DNA from: Methylobacterium terricola
Lineage (GTDB): Bacteria > Pseudomonadota > Alphaproteobacteria > Rhizobiales > Beijerinckiaceae
Reading direction: 5' to 3'
Assembly: GCF_006151805.1 (NCBI RefSeq)
Contig: NZ_VDDA01000010.1
Location: 62,001-126,000, forward strand
Length of the DNA: 64,000 bases
The position numbers were made by a program, and so were the translations under genes. The notes under the pieces were generated by a model that saw only the letters and a list, made by a program, of their open reading frames with translations, had not been told where the DNA came from and did not search any database. Numbering within the stretch: the first letter of the stretch is position 1; every line of letters begins with the position of its first letter. Of the stretch, positions 25,746 through 34,152 are shown in pieces.

Positions 25746-26392
25746 GCGAGACGCCGACGCCGGCCCAGGCGCTGATCCTCTGGCGGCTGCTTGGCCGGCA
25801 GGGCACCGCCCTCAACAACGAGATCGCGCCGAAGAAGGCCGAGCGCGACGCCCTCGCGAAGGCCGGGATGCTCGCGGTCGAGAAGGAGGGCCGCTCCTCG
25901 CGCCTGACCGTGACCGACAAGGGCTGGAACTGGGCCGGCACCCACCTCGGCGAGCCCCTGCCGCCGACGATGCGGGTGCTGCAGGACTGGCTGACGCGCC
26001 TCCATCACCATCTCGCCGCCACCGGCGGAACGCTCGCCGAGTTCGTCGGCCCCGCCCCCGAGCGAGCGCCGCCGAAGGCGAAGCCGACACCCTCCCCCCG
26101 CCCATCCCCGCGCAAGCCGGGCCCGCGCCAGCTTCGCGCCCGGATCGCGAAAGCGTATCTCGCCTGCACCGGCGGGCAGACGGCGAAGGCCGTACGCCTC
26201 AGCGCCCTGCGGGCCGCACTGCCCGACCTCGACCGTGCCACCGTCGATGCCGCCCTGGCGGCGATCCTACAGGACGACGAGACCATCCGGCTCACCCGGA
26301 TCAGCGACCCGAAGGCCCTCGACGCCGCCGAGCGCGCGGCCGCCTTCAGCCCCGCCGGCGAGCCCTTCCACGAGATCTGGATCCAGGCATGA
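25742..26392 (+). CDS. Double winged-helix-like protein, middle gene of the nuclease/ATPase operon
   Basis: 216 residues with no family that I recognise. The N-terminal 90 residues look like a MarR-type winged helix (QALILWRLLGRQGTALNNEI, then LTVTDKGWNWAG). A proline- and lysine-rich linker (about 106-126) follows, then a second helix-turn-helix-like domain (RIAKAYLACTGGQTAKAVRL, then LPDLDRATVDAALAAIL). It overlaps both neighbours by ATGA, so it is probably made in fixed ratio with them as a DNA-binding or bridging subunit. It might also regulate the operon. Confidence 0.65.
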   Translation: MSETPTPAQALILWRLLGRQGTALNNEIAPKKAERDALAKAGMLAVEKEGRSSRLTVTDKGWNWAGTHLGEPLPPTMRVLQDWLTRLHHHLAATGGTLAEFVGPAPERAPPKAKPTPSPRPSPRKPGPRQLRARIAKAYLACTGGQTAKAVRLSALRAALPDLDRATVDAALAAILQDDETIRLTRISDPKALDAAERAAAFSPAGEPFHEIWIQA

Positions 26393-26418
26393 GCAATCCT
26401 GGCATGAGCAATCCTGGC
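26389..26418 (+). repeat. Two 15-bp tandem units at the start of the double ATPase gene
   Basis: ATGAGCAATCCTGGC occurs twice (26389-26403 and 26404-26418), followed by ATGAGCGACGCC. Each unit offers an in-frame ATG, so translation could begin at three points. The true start is not decided by a ribosome site. Confidence 0.85.
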
Positions 26419-29400
26419 ATGAGCGACGCCCTCGACGCCCTGCGCCGCATCAACTTCGATTGGGTGCGGACCCTCGACAGCGTCTGGCTCGACGCCGAGC
26501 CGACCGGCGCCCCCAACGAGGCCCTGGTCCCCAGGGTCGTCGGCGCGCTCCACGCGCCCGGTGCCCGCCCGCCGGGCCGGGTGCTCCTCGGCGAGCCGGG
26601 CATCGGCAAGACCCACCTCGTCGGCCAGATCCGGCGCGAGGTGTGGGCGAGCGGCGGCTGGTTCGTGCTCCTCGACGTGCTCGGGCTCACCGATTTCTGG
26701 CGCAGCGCGGCGCTGAGCTACCTCACCGCGATGATGCACCCGATGCCGGACGGGCGGCGCCAGTCCGACGCGGTGCTGGCCGGGGTCGCGCGCCGCTTCC
26801 GGGTCGAGGAGCAGGTCGAGCAGGCGTTCAACACCCCCAACATCGACACGCGGCGGATCGTCGATCTCCTGGTCAGGGCGCTGATGCACGTCGATACGGG
26901 GCGGGCGCTCAAGCACCAGGACGTCTTCCGCGCCCTGTGCCTCCTGCGCTCGCAGGACCTCGCCGCCGTCGGGCTCGCCCATGCCTGGCTCCAGGGCTAC
27001 GAGGCGGACCCGGTCGCCCGCGCAGGCCTGGGCTTCACCACCCCGCCCCCGGCCCCGATCGACCTCGTGCGCGGCATGGCCTGGATCATGGGCCTCAGCG
27101 GTCCGACCCTGGTCGCCGTCGACCAGATCGACGGCGTGGTCGACGCGACCCGCCTGACGCTCGACGACGATTTCGACGCCGGCCCGGGCCTCGCCGAGAT
27201 GCTGGCGGCGGGCCTGATGGAGCTGCACGAGGGCGGCGGCCGCGGCATGACCCTGGTGACCTGCCTGCCGGAATCCTGGCGCCGGCTGGAGGAGCGCGGG
27301 CTGAAATCCGCCTTCGACCGGTTCGAGCCGCCGATGCTGCTGACCGGCCTGACCAAGCCGGCCGCGGCCTTGGCGCTCATCCGCGGCCGTCTTGCCCCCG
27401 CCTATGCCGAGGCCGGCTTCACGCCGCCCTTCCCGACCTGGCCGTTCAGCGAGACGGCGATCACCGTCGCGTCCCGTGCCGCGATGCGGCCGCGCACGCT
27501 GCTGATGCGCTGCGACGCCTTCCGGCGCGACTGCCTGGCGAACGGCACCGTCGCCGTCTGCGACACCCTCAACGAGCCCGGCGCGAAACCGCCCGCGGCC
27601 ACCATCGAGCCGCCCTTCGACCTCCCGGGTGCCATCCGCGCCGCCGACATCTCCGGCATCCTCGACGACGAGGAGACCGGGCTCGGCGAGCTCCTGCGCG
27701 CCGCCTTCGACCTCTACGCCCTGGAGGACGACCCGCACGACGAGGTCGACGTGGTGAGCAAGGGCGAGCCCGAGCAGCGGCTGCCGCCGTTGCACGGCCG
27801 GCTGACCTTCCTCCACCGCGACGAGAACGACCGCGAGCGCCACGTCTGCTACCGTGCGTTGCTCCAGGCGAATCCGATCGCGTTCCAGGCCCGGCTGCGC
27901 GCCGCGCTGACCGCCTCCGGCATCTCGACGAAGATTCCGGGCCGCGAGTTGCTGCTGGTGCGGCGCGGCCCGGTGCCGGCCGGCGCCAAGACCGAGACCC
28001 TCGTCGACCGGTTCCTGGCCGCCGGCGGCAAGCTGATCGACCCTTCGGACGACGACCTGCGCACCTTCGTCGCCCTGCGCAACGTGCGCGACGGCGCGGT
28101 GCGGGACGGCGAGATGGACCGGTTCGAGCGCTGGATGCGCGATACCCTCCCGGTGCGCGGGACCGAATTCTTCCGTCGGATCGGCCTTCCGGGGGACGGG
28201 ACGGCAGTGGAGCCGGCGCGCCCGCGGCGCGGGCGCACGCCCCTGCCTCCGCTGCCACCCCGGCAGCCGAGGATCGAGGCCGATCCGTCACCCGGATCCT
28301 CCGAGGACCCGGTCTCTCCCTCACCGCGGAGCGGTCCGGCCGCCCGCGCCGCCGCGATCCGTGCCGCCACGAGCCACCCGACGGAGATGCGGACCCCCGC
28401 GCCCTCCCCGGCTGGCGAGCCGGCCGCGCGTGGTCCCGCCGGCATCGCGACGCCCGCGGCCATCCCGCCCGATGCGGGCGCCGGCCACCGCGGCGCTCCA
28501 GCATCGCCCGGCCCCGATGCCATCCCGGTCGGCCACCGCCTCACCCCCGAGGCCCCGCCGGTCGCCCTGCCGCTGCGGCTCTTGCCGCGCCACACCGCGA
28601 TCATCGCCGGGTCCGGCTCGGGCAAGACCGTGCTGCTGCGCCGCCTGGTCGAGGAGGCGGCGCTCGCCGGCATCCCGGCGATCGTGGTCGATCCCAACAA
28701 CGACCTGTCGCGCCTCGGCGACGCCTGGCCGGAGCGGCCGGAGCGGTTCACGCCGGAGGATGAGCGCAAGGCGGCGTCCTACGCCGAGCGGGTCGAGGTG
28801 GTGGTGTGGACGCCCGGCCTGCATGCCGGCAACCCGCTCTTCCTCTCGGTGATGCCGAATCTCGCCGGCAGCGACGACCGCGACGAGCGGGCCCAGGCGA
28901 TCGAGATGGCGACCGAGACGATCGGGCCGCTCGCGGGCGCGACCAAGACTCTGCAACGCGGCGTGCTGGCCGACGCGCTCCGGGCCTTCGCGGCGCGGGG
29001 CGGCGGCACGCTGGCGGCCTTCACCGCCATGCTGGCCGACCTGCCGGACGGCACCAGCCAGATCGGCAAGGCGCAGAGCCTCGCCGCCATCATGGCGGAC
29101 CAGCTGCTGGCGGCGGTGGCCACCAACCCGCTCCTGCGGGTCGAGGGCGCGGTGCTCGATCCCGCCCGGCTGTTCCACGGCCAGGACCCGGCCCGCACCC
29201 GGGTCTCGGTCGTCAACCTGTCGGGCCTCGCCTCGGAGGCGGCGCGGGAGGATTTCGTCAACCGGCTGCAAATGGCGTTGTTCGGCTGGATCAAGGCGCA
29301 TCCGGCGCCGCGGGGCCTGCTCTACGTCGTCGACGAGGCCCAGACCTTCCTGCCCTCGGGCCGCACGCCGCCGAGCCTCGGCAGCGGCATCAAGCTGGTG

Positions 29401-29754
29401 GCGCAGGGCCGCAAATACGGCCTCGGGATGATCGTGGCGACGCAGGTGCCCAAGGGCATCCACAACCAGATCGTGTCGAACTGCACGACCCAGTTCTTCG
29501 GCCGCCAGAGCGCCCCCGCCACCATCGCGGCCGCCCAGGAGATCATGGCGGCGAGCGGCGGGGCGGCGCCCGATCTCGGCCGGCTCGGAGCAGGCGAGTT
29601 CTACTTCGCCACCGAGGGCTCGGGGAAGCCGGCCAAGCTGCGCACGCCGCTCTGCCTCAGCCACCACCCGGCGAACCCGCCGACGCCCGAGCAGGTCGCC
29701 GACCGTGCCCGAGCCTCTGCCGCAGCGGATGGCGGGTCGGTGTCTCGGCCGTGA
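26389..29754 (+). CDS. Double ATPase: N-terminal AAA and C-terminal HerA/FtsK-like motor
   Basis: 1121 residues. The N-terminal ATPase has Walker A GEPGIGKT at residues 68-75 and Walker B-like LVAVDQID near 240-247, in the style of ORC/STAND-type AAA proteins. A middle region follows, then a disordered proline/arginine-rich linker (about 610-720). The C-terminal ATPase is HerA/FtsK/DUF87-like: GSGSGKT at 741-747, VVDEAQ at about 980-985, then RKYGLGMIVATQVPKGIHNQ and CTTQFFGR. The protein begins with two 15-bp repeats encoding MSNPG, each with an ATG. It is probably the motor that works with the upstream nuclease and winged-helix protein. Function is inferred. Confidence 0.8.
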   Translation: MSNPGMSNPGMSDALDALRRINFDWVRTLDSVWLDAEPTGAPNEALVPRVVGALHAPGARPPGRVLLGEPGIGKTHLVGQIRREVWASGGWFVLLDVLGLTDFWRSAALSYLTAMMHPMPDGRRQSDAVLAGVARRFRVEEQVEQAFNTPNIDTRRIVDLLVRALMHVDTGRALKHQDVFRALCLLRSQDLAAVGLAHAWLQGYEADPVARAGLGFTTPPPAPIDLVRGMAWIMGLSGPTLVAVDQIDGVVDATRLTLDDDFDAGPGLAEMLAAGLMELHEGGGRGMTLVTCLPESWRRLEERGLKSAFDRFEPPMLLTGLTKPAAALALIRGRLAPAYAEAGFTPPFPTWPFSETAITVASRAAMRPRTLLMRCDAFRRDCLANGTVAVCDTLNEPGAKPPAATIEPPFDLPGAIRAADISGILDDEETGLGELLRAAFDLYALEDDPHDEVDVVSKGEPEQRLPPLHGRLTFLHRDENDRERHVCYRALLQANPIAFQARLRAALTASGISTKIPGRELLLVRRGPVPAGAKTETLVDRFLAAGGKLIDPSDDDLRTFVALRNVRDGAVRDGEMDRFERWMRDTLPVRGTEFFRRIGLPGDGTAVEPARPRRGRTPLPPLPPRQPRIEADPSPGSSEDPVSPSPRSGPAARAAAIRAATSHPTEMRTPAPSPAGEPAARGPAGIATPAAIPPDAGAGHRGAPASPGPDAIPVGHRLTPEAPPVALPLRLLPRHTAIIAGSGSGKTVLLRRLVEEAALAGIPAIVVDPNNDLSRLGDAWPERPERFTPEDERKAASYAERVEVVVWTPGLHAGNPLFLSVMPNLAGSDDRDERAQAIEMATETIGPLAGATKTLQRGVLADALRAFAARGGGTLAAFTAMLADLPDGTSQIGKAQSLAAIMADQLLAAVATNPLLRVEGAVLDPARLFHGQDPARTRVSVVNLSGLASEAAREDFVNRLQMALFGWIKAHPAPRGLLYVVDEAQTFLPSGRTPPSLGSGIKLVAQGRKYGLGMIVATQVPKGIHNQIVSNCTTQFFGRQSAPATIAAAQEIMAASGGAAPDLGRLGAGEFYFATEGSGKPAKLRTPLCLSHHPANPPTPEQVADRARASAAADGGSVSRP

Positions 29755-29863
29755 CCCAGGGAACGGCCGTTTTCACGGTTATACTCGTCACGGGGTATCT
29801 TGAGCTGGTGGGAAAATTTCCTATGGTCGGCGCTCGAAAACCGCAGGCCCGGTCGTCGCGCGA

Positions 29864-30904
29864 ATGGATACCGAACACCTCAAGATATTCTCAAGCAACT
29901 TGATGTATTCGATCGAGGAGTGCGGCCTGGCAGGCGGCTGGCAATGGTCGCTCCTGTCGGGCGAGCAACTCTGGTCGCCGGGCTTCTTCAGGCTTCTCGG
30001 GCTGAGGCCGGACGTCGTGGCCCCCTGCTACGATCTCTTCATCGATCTCGTGCATCCCGACGACCGGATGCGGCTGGCCGCTCCGGAGGCGGTCGCGCAC
30101 GGCATCGTCCTGCCGCGGGCGACCGTCCGGGTGATCCGGCCCACCGGCGAGATGCGCATCCTCTCGGTCCTGTCCGAGATCCGCGCCTCGCCGGAGGGTC
30201 GGCCGCTCGCGATGACCGGGGTCGCCCTCGACGTCACCGACCGCGAGCGGCTGCGGCTGTGGCAGGCCGCCGAGAAGCGCCGCCGCGAGGTGCTCTACCT
30301 GACCTCCTACACGGCGTCGTTCTTCGTCGGCCCGGACCTCGTCCACGAATTTCCCGGCGAGGTGGCGCAGGTCCACGGTCTGACCCGGGAGGAGCTGCAG
30401 TTCGACCCGTTCCTCATGACCGTGCCGGAGGACCGCGTCGCCCTGCGCGACCGGGGCTGGGAGCGGCACGACCGCCAGCTGCCGTTCCAGGCGATCTCGC
30501 GCGAGCGCCTCGCCAACGGCGAGCTGGTCCGGTTCCGCCTCCTCGGTGTCCCGGTCTGGGGGGCCGCCGGCGATTATGTCGGATGGGCCGGGATGAAGTA
30601 CCCGATCCACGCCTCCGGTGCGCCCACGGTGGCGCCCCATGCCTTCACGGAGAACGGCGTGCGGCGCGGCCTCGAACAGGCGGTGCGGGGCCGTCACCTG
30701 CGCGCGGCGCGGGGCCTGCTCGACTGGTCGATGTCGACGCTCGCCGAGGCCGGCGGCCTGTCGCTCTCGACGGTGCGTCGCCTCGAGGAGGAGGCCGAAG
30801 GCCAGGGCTCCCGCTCCCGCCACAAGGCCGTGGACGCCCTGCGCAAGGCAGGCATCCGCTTCATCGCCATGGAGGACGGCTCGATCGCGCTGGCGAAGAT
30901 CTGA
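29864..30904 (+). CDS. PAS-domain helix-turn-helix regulator (copy 1)
   Basis: 346 residues. The N-terminal PAS domain (SIEECGLAGGWQWSLLSGEQ, then RVIRPTGEMRIL) is followed by a second PAS-like region (near 145-245) and a C-terminal helix-turn-helix (LLDWSMSTLAEAGGLSLSTV) ending GIRFIAMEDG. That tail is the XRE-like pattern in which the final segment contacts the helix-turn-helix. It is 346 residues like its neighbour copy and clearly paralogous. The stimulus and targets are unknown. It begins 110 nt after the double ATPase gene. Confidence 0.82.
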   Translation: MDTEHLKIFSSNLMYSIEECGLAGGWQWSLLSGEQLWSPGFFRLLGLRPDVVAPCYDLFIDLVHPDDRMRLAAPEAVAHGIVLPRATVRVIRPTGEMRILSVLSEIRASPEGRPLAMTGVALDVTDRERLRLWQAAEKRRREVLYLTSYTASFFVGPDLVHEFPGEVAQVHGLTREELQFDPFLMTVPEDRVALRDRGWERHDRQLPFQAISRERLANGELVRFRLLGVPVWGAAGDYVGWAGMKYPIHASGAPTVAPHAFTENGVRRGLEQAVRGRHLRAARGLLDWSMSTLAEAGGLSLSTVRRLEEEAEGQGSRSRHKAVDALRKAGIRFIAMEDGSIALAKI

Positions 30905-31064
30905 GGCGCGGGAGCCGCCCTCCTCCCGCGCGACGACGATCCGGGCCCGGTGAGCCGAGCTAACCGTGACGCGCGGCGCCACGGCTTGAGGCCGCGGCAG
31001 GATGGTCTAGGACGGGGCCGATTCAACCGTCCCGCGATGATCATCAGCCTCGACCGCATTGCGA

Positions 31065-32105
31065 ATGAACGCCGTCGACCTGAAGTCCTGCTCCTCCCCC
31101 TACCTGCATCTGATCGAGGAATGCGGATGTGTCGGGTTCTGGAGCTGGTCCTTCGCCTCCGGCGCACAGTATTGGTCGCCCGGCCTGCTCCGGCTCCTCG
31201 GGGTCAGCCCGTCATCCGGAGCGGCGGGCTATGATCTCCTGGTGGACCTGATCCACCCGGAGGACCGGACGCGGCTGGCAAGCCCGGGTGAAGTCCTGCA
31301 GGGCTACGTGTCGGCGCCGGCCCGGGTCCGGCTGATCCGCCCGACCGGCGAGCTGCTCAACGTCTCGATCCTGTCCGAGCTTCACGTCTCGCCGGAGGGC
31401 CGGCCGCTCATGGCGAGCGGGGCCGTCCTCGACGTGACCGAGCTCTCGCGGTTGCGGCGGATGCAGGCGATCGAGCAGCGCCATCGCCAGGCCCTCTACC
31501 GAAGCACCTACAGCACGACCTATGCGGTGAGCGCGGACCGTCTCCACAGCTTCCCGAGCGAGATGGCGCAGGTGCACGGCCTGTCCCTGCACGAGATCAA
31601 CGACGATCCGTTCGTCATGGTCGTACCGGAGGAGCGCGCGGCGTTCCGCGAGCGGGCCATGGGCGTCCACGACCCGCAGACCCGGTTCCAGGGAATCTCG
31701 CGCGAGCGCCTCGCCGACGGCGAGGTCTGGCGCTTCCGCATCATCGGGGTCCCGCTCTGGGACGGAGCAGGGCGCTATATCGGCCGCGCCGGGATGAAGT
31801 ATCCCGTCCATGAATCCGGGGCGCCGGTCCAGGCGCAAGGGGCGCCGCAGGACGGCCGGATCCGCCGCGCCCTCGAGCAGACCGTCCACGCACGTCACCT
31901 GCGGGCGGCGCGAGCGATGCTCGACTGGTCGATGGCGACGCTCGCGGCGGCGAGCGGCCTGTCGCTCTCGACGGTTCGGCGTCTCGAGGACGATGCCGGA
32001 GGCAGGATCGACGAATCCCGCCACAGGGCGGTCGCGGCCCTGCGCCGGGGCGGAATCCGTTTCATCGCCATGGATGACGGGACATTGGCGCTGGCCAAGA
32101 CCTGA
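31065..32105 (+). CDS. PAS-domain helix-turn-helix regulator (copy 2)
   Basis: 346 residues from ATG 31065; an in-frame TTG at 31059 is less likely. Same domain order as the preceding copy: a PAS domain (LIEECGCVGFWSWSFASG, then RLIRPTGELLNV), a second PAS-like part (FPSEMAQVHGLSLHEI), and an XRE-like helix-turn-helix (MLDWSMATLAAASGLSLSTV) with tail GIRFIAMDDGTLALAKT. It arose by tandem duplication and later diverged. The 160-nt spacer has no other gene. Confidence 0.82.
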   Translation: MNAVDLKSCSSPYLHLIEECGCVGFWSWSFASGAQYWSPGLLRLLGVSPSSGAAGYDLLVDLIHPEDRTRLASPGEVLQGYVSAPARVRLIRPTGELLNVSILSELHVSPEGRPLMASGAVLDVTELSRLRRMQAIEQRHRQALYRSTYSTTYAVSADRLHSFPSEMAQVHGLSLHEINDDPFVMVVPEERAAFRERAMGVHDPQTRFQGISRERLADGEVWRFRIIGVPLWDGAGRYIGRAGMKYPVHESGAPVQAQGAPQDGRIRRALEQTVHARHLRAARAMLDWSMATLAAASGLSLSTVRRLEDDAGGRIDESRHRAVAALRRGGIRFIAMDDGTLALAKT

Positions 32106-32150
32106 ACGCCGGAACGGGCGGAGCTGGCCCCGCCCGTCGCCGGTTTCGCG

Positions 32151-32417
32151 TCAGCGGGCCCGGTTCGTCGGGCTGGTCGCCGTGGCGTTGCCGCCGCTGT
32201 GGCTCGGCAGGTCGTCGGTGCGGGCGGCGGCGCCCGGCGCGGTCGGCGCCACCGTGCCGGTGGTCAGGTCGCGGTTCGGCATGCCCTTCTCGGCATTGCT
32301 CTTCACGCTGCCGGGGTTGTTCATGTTGTTCTCGGCCGAGCCGGGAACGCCGGTCTGGGCCAGGGCGGCGCCGGTCATCGCGACGGTGGCGGCGAGGGCG
32401 ATCAGCGTCGTACGCAT
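32151..32417 (-). CDS. Small secreted or periplasmic protein, unknown
   Basis: 88 residues from ATG 32417, which has AAGGA 8 nt upstream. It has a signal peptide (MRTTLIALAATVAMTGAALA, cleaved before QTG). The mature part is low in hydrophobic residues and rich in Asn, Ser, Thr and Gly (SAENNMNNPGSVKSNAEKGM), so it is likely disordered. I recognise no family. It converges on the second PAS-HTH gene. Confidence 0.7.
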   Translation of the reverse strand: MRTTLIALAATVAMTGAALAQTGVPGSAENNMNNPGSVKSNAEKGMPNRDLTTGTVAPTAPGAAARTDDLPSHSGGNATATSPTNRAR

Positions 32418-32564
32418 GGATGTGTCCTTCTCCGAGGTCTCGTGGGGCGGCAACGCGCGACCGGCCGGCCAAGCTCCCCGTTTTCCACACGGTCGTTCCC
32501 TTGCCGGCCCCGACGTGTGTTCCTATTTTGTTCTAATCGAGACAGGGCAGGATGGAGAACGGCG

Positions 32565-32702
32565 ATGCAGCACGCATCTGATCGCGACGAGGATGCGGGC
32601 GAGACCGCGCGCATCGAGCAGGCGGCCTGGGTCGCGGCGATGATCGAGGCGGAGCGGGAGCGTGCCCTCGATGCCTGGCTCGCCCGCGAGGCGGGTCTCT
32701 AG
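32565..32702 (+). CDS. Possible 45-residue small protein
   Basis: A short ORF with a good ribosome site (GGAG 8 nt before the ATG). It encodes an acidic, alanine-rich amphipathic helix (ETARIEQAAWVAAMIEAERE). No homologue is known to me. It could be a real small gene or a chance frame in GC-rich DNA. Confidence 0.45.
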   Translation: MQHASDRDEDAGETARIEQAAWVAAMIEAERERALDAWLAREAGL

Positions 32703-32769
32703 ACCCCGGTCTTGCGGCGTTGCACGCTTGCGCGACAGACACCGCCCGGTTTTTCCGCAGACGTGACTC

Positions 32770-32797
32770 TTGCGTCCCGGCACAGGCCAAGTATCGT
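32770..32797 (+). promoter_or_regulatory. Possible promoter of the branched-chain-type ABC operon
   Basis: TTGCGT (32770-32775) and TATCGT (32792-32797) are separated by 16 nt and sit directly before the palindromic operator at 32807. A transcript would start about 32804, so a protein bound to that operator would block initiation. Confidence 0.45.
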
Positions 32798-32806
32798 GGC
32801 CCGACA

Positions 32807-32824
32807 TCGTTCGTAGACGAACGA
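32807..32824. promoter_or_regulatory. Palindromic operator, copy 1 of shared motif
   Basis: TCGTTCGT-AG-ACGAACGA is a perfect 8-bp inverted repeat with a 2-nt centre. A nearly identical site (15 of 18 positions) lies before hyuA at 37801. MarR-family proteins bind such short symmetric sites, and a MarR gene lies in the hyuA operon. Confidence 0.7.
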
Positions 32825-32831
32825 ATTGGCA

Positions 32832-32858
32832 TTCCGGCGCAGAGCCTTCGCGCCGGAA
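32832..32858. promoter_or_regulatory. 9-bp inverted repeat in the leader of the ABC operon
   Basis: TTCCGGCGC (32832-32840) and GCGCCGGAA (32850-32858) are perfect complements with a 9-nt centre. It lies between the operator and the ribosome site, so it could be a second regulator site or a leader hairpin. Confidence 0.5.
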
Positions 32859-32876
32859 CGGACGGAGGTTCTCGCC

Positions 32877-34121
32877 ATGTCGACCCGCGACGAGACGTTG
32901 CTGCCTCTGTCCCGCCGCACGGTCCTCGGCGGGCTCGCCGCCGCCCCTCTGAGCCTCGCGGCGTCCCGGGCGCTGGCTCAGGGGGCCGGGCCGATCCGGA
33001 TCGGCGAGCTGAATTCCTACGGCCGTATGGCCGCCTTCGCGGTCCCCTACCGCAATGCCATGCAGCTCGCACAGGATACCGTCAACAAGGCGGGCGGCAT
33101 CAAGGCGCTCGGCGGCCGCCCGATCGAGATCGTGTTCCGCGACGACGGCTCGACGCCGGGCGACGCGACCCGGGTCGCCGAGGAGCTGCTGACGCGCGAG
33201 AACGTCGCCTTTTTGTGCGGCACCTTCCTGTCCAACGTCGGCCTCGCGGTGGCGGATTTCGCCAACCAGCGCAAGGCGCTGTTCCTCGCCACCGAGCCGC
33301 TCACCGACGCGCTCACCATGGGCAGCGGCAACCGCTACACCTTCCGGGTGCGGCCCAACACCTACATGCAGACCCGGATGCTGTTCGACGCGGTGAAGGC
33401 GAGCGGCGTCAAGCGCTGGGCGATCGTGGCGCCGAACTACGAGTACGGCCAGTCGGCCGCCGCCAACTTCAAGCGCCTGATGGCGGCCGCGGTGCCGGGC
33501 TTCGAGGTGGTGGGCGAGCAGTTCCCGGCGCTCGGCAAGGTCGATGCCGGCGCCACGGTCGGCGCCCTGTCGCAGATGAAGGCTGACGGCCTGTTCAACG
33601 TGCTGTTCGGCGCCGATCTCACCGCCTTCGTGCGCGAGGGCAACACCCGCGGCCTGTTCGAGAAGCGCAAGGTCGCGAGCCTGCTCACCGGCGAGCCGGA
33701 ATACATGATCCCGCTCGGCGACGAGACGCCCGAGGGCTGGGTCACCACCGGCTATCCGTGGGAGACCATCGACACCAACGGCCACAAGGAATTCGTCGCC
33801 GCCTACCGGGCCCGGTTCAACGACACGCCGCGCCTCGGCTCGCTGCTGGGCTACGTCGTGGTGGGCATGATCCGCGACATGCTGGAGAAGGCGGGCTCGA
33901 CCGAGACCGAGGCGATGATCTCCGCCCTCGAAGGCCTCACCTCCCAGACCATCGCCGGCCCGGTGACGATGCGGGCGCTCGACCACCAATCGACGCTGGG
34001 AGCCTGGGTCGGCGAGACGGCGCTCAACGGCCGCCAGGGCACGATGAAGTCCGTGCGCTACGCCGACGGGGCGAACTACATGTTCCCCGAGGCCGAGGTG
34101 AAGGCGGCCCGCAAGGCCTGA
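32877..34121 (+). CDS. Branched-chain-amino-acid-type ABC transporter substrate-binding protein
   Basis: 414 residues from ATG 32877 with GGAGG about 9 nt upstream. The N terminus carries a Tat-like signal (SRRTVLGGLAAAPLSLAASRALA). The mature protein has the LivJ-like type I fold: IRIGELNSYGRMA, QDTVNKAGGIKALGGRPIEI, DDGSTPGDATRVAEEL and ITAFVREG-like motifs. It binds a small ligand in the periplasm. The ligand is unknown but the downstream genes suggest a cyclic amide or heterocycle rather than a branched-chain amino acid. Confidence 0.92.
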   Translation: MSTRDETLLPLSRRTVLGGLAAAPLSLAASRALAQGAGPIRIGELNSYGRMAAFAVPYRNAMQLAQDTVNKAGGIKALGGRPIEIVFRDDGSTPGDATRVAEELLTRENVAFLCGTFLSNVGLAVADFANQRKALFLATEPLTDALTMGSGNRYTFRVRPNTYMQTRMLFDAVKASGVKRWAIVAPNYEYGQSAAANFKRLMAAAVPGFEVVGEQFPALGKVDAGATVGALSQMKADGLFNVLFGADLTAFVREGNTRGLFEKRKVASLLTGEPEYMIPLGDETPEGWVTTGYPWETIDTNGHKEFVAAYRARFNDTPRLGSLLGYVVVGMIRDMLEKAGSTETEAMISALEGLTSQTIAGPVTMRALDHQSTLGAWVGETALNGRQGTMKSVRYADGANYMFPEAEVKAARKA

Positions 34122-34152
34122 CCCGTCTGAAACGCGCCGGAGCGGAGGCCCC

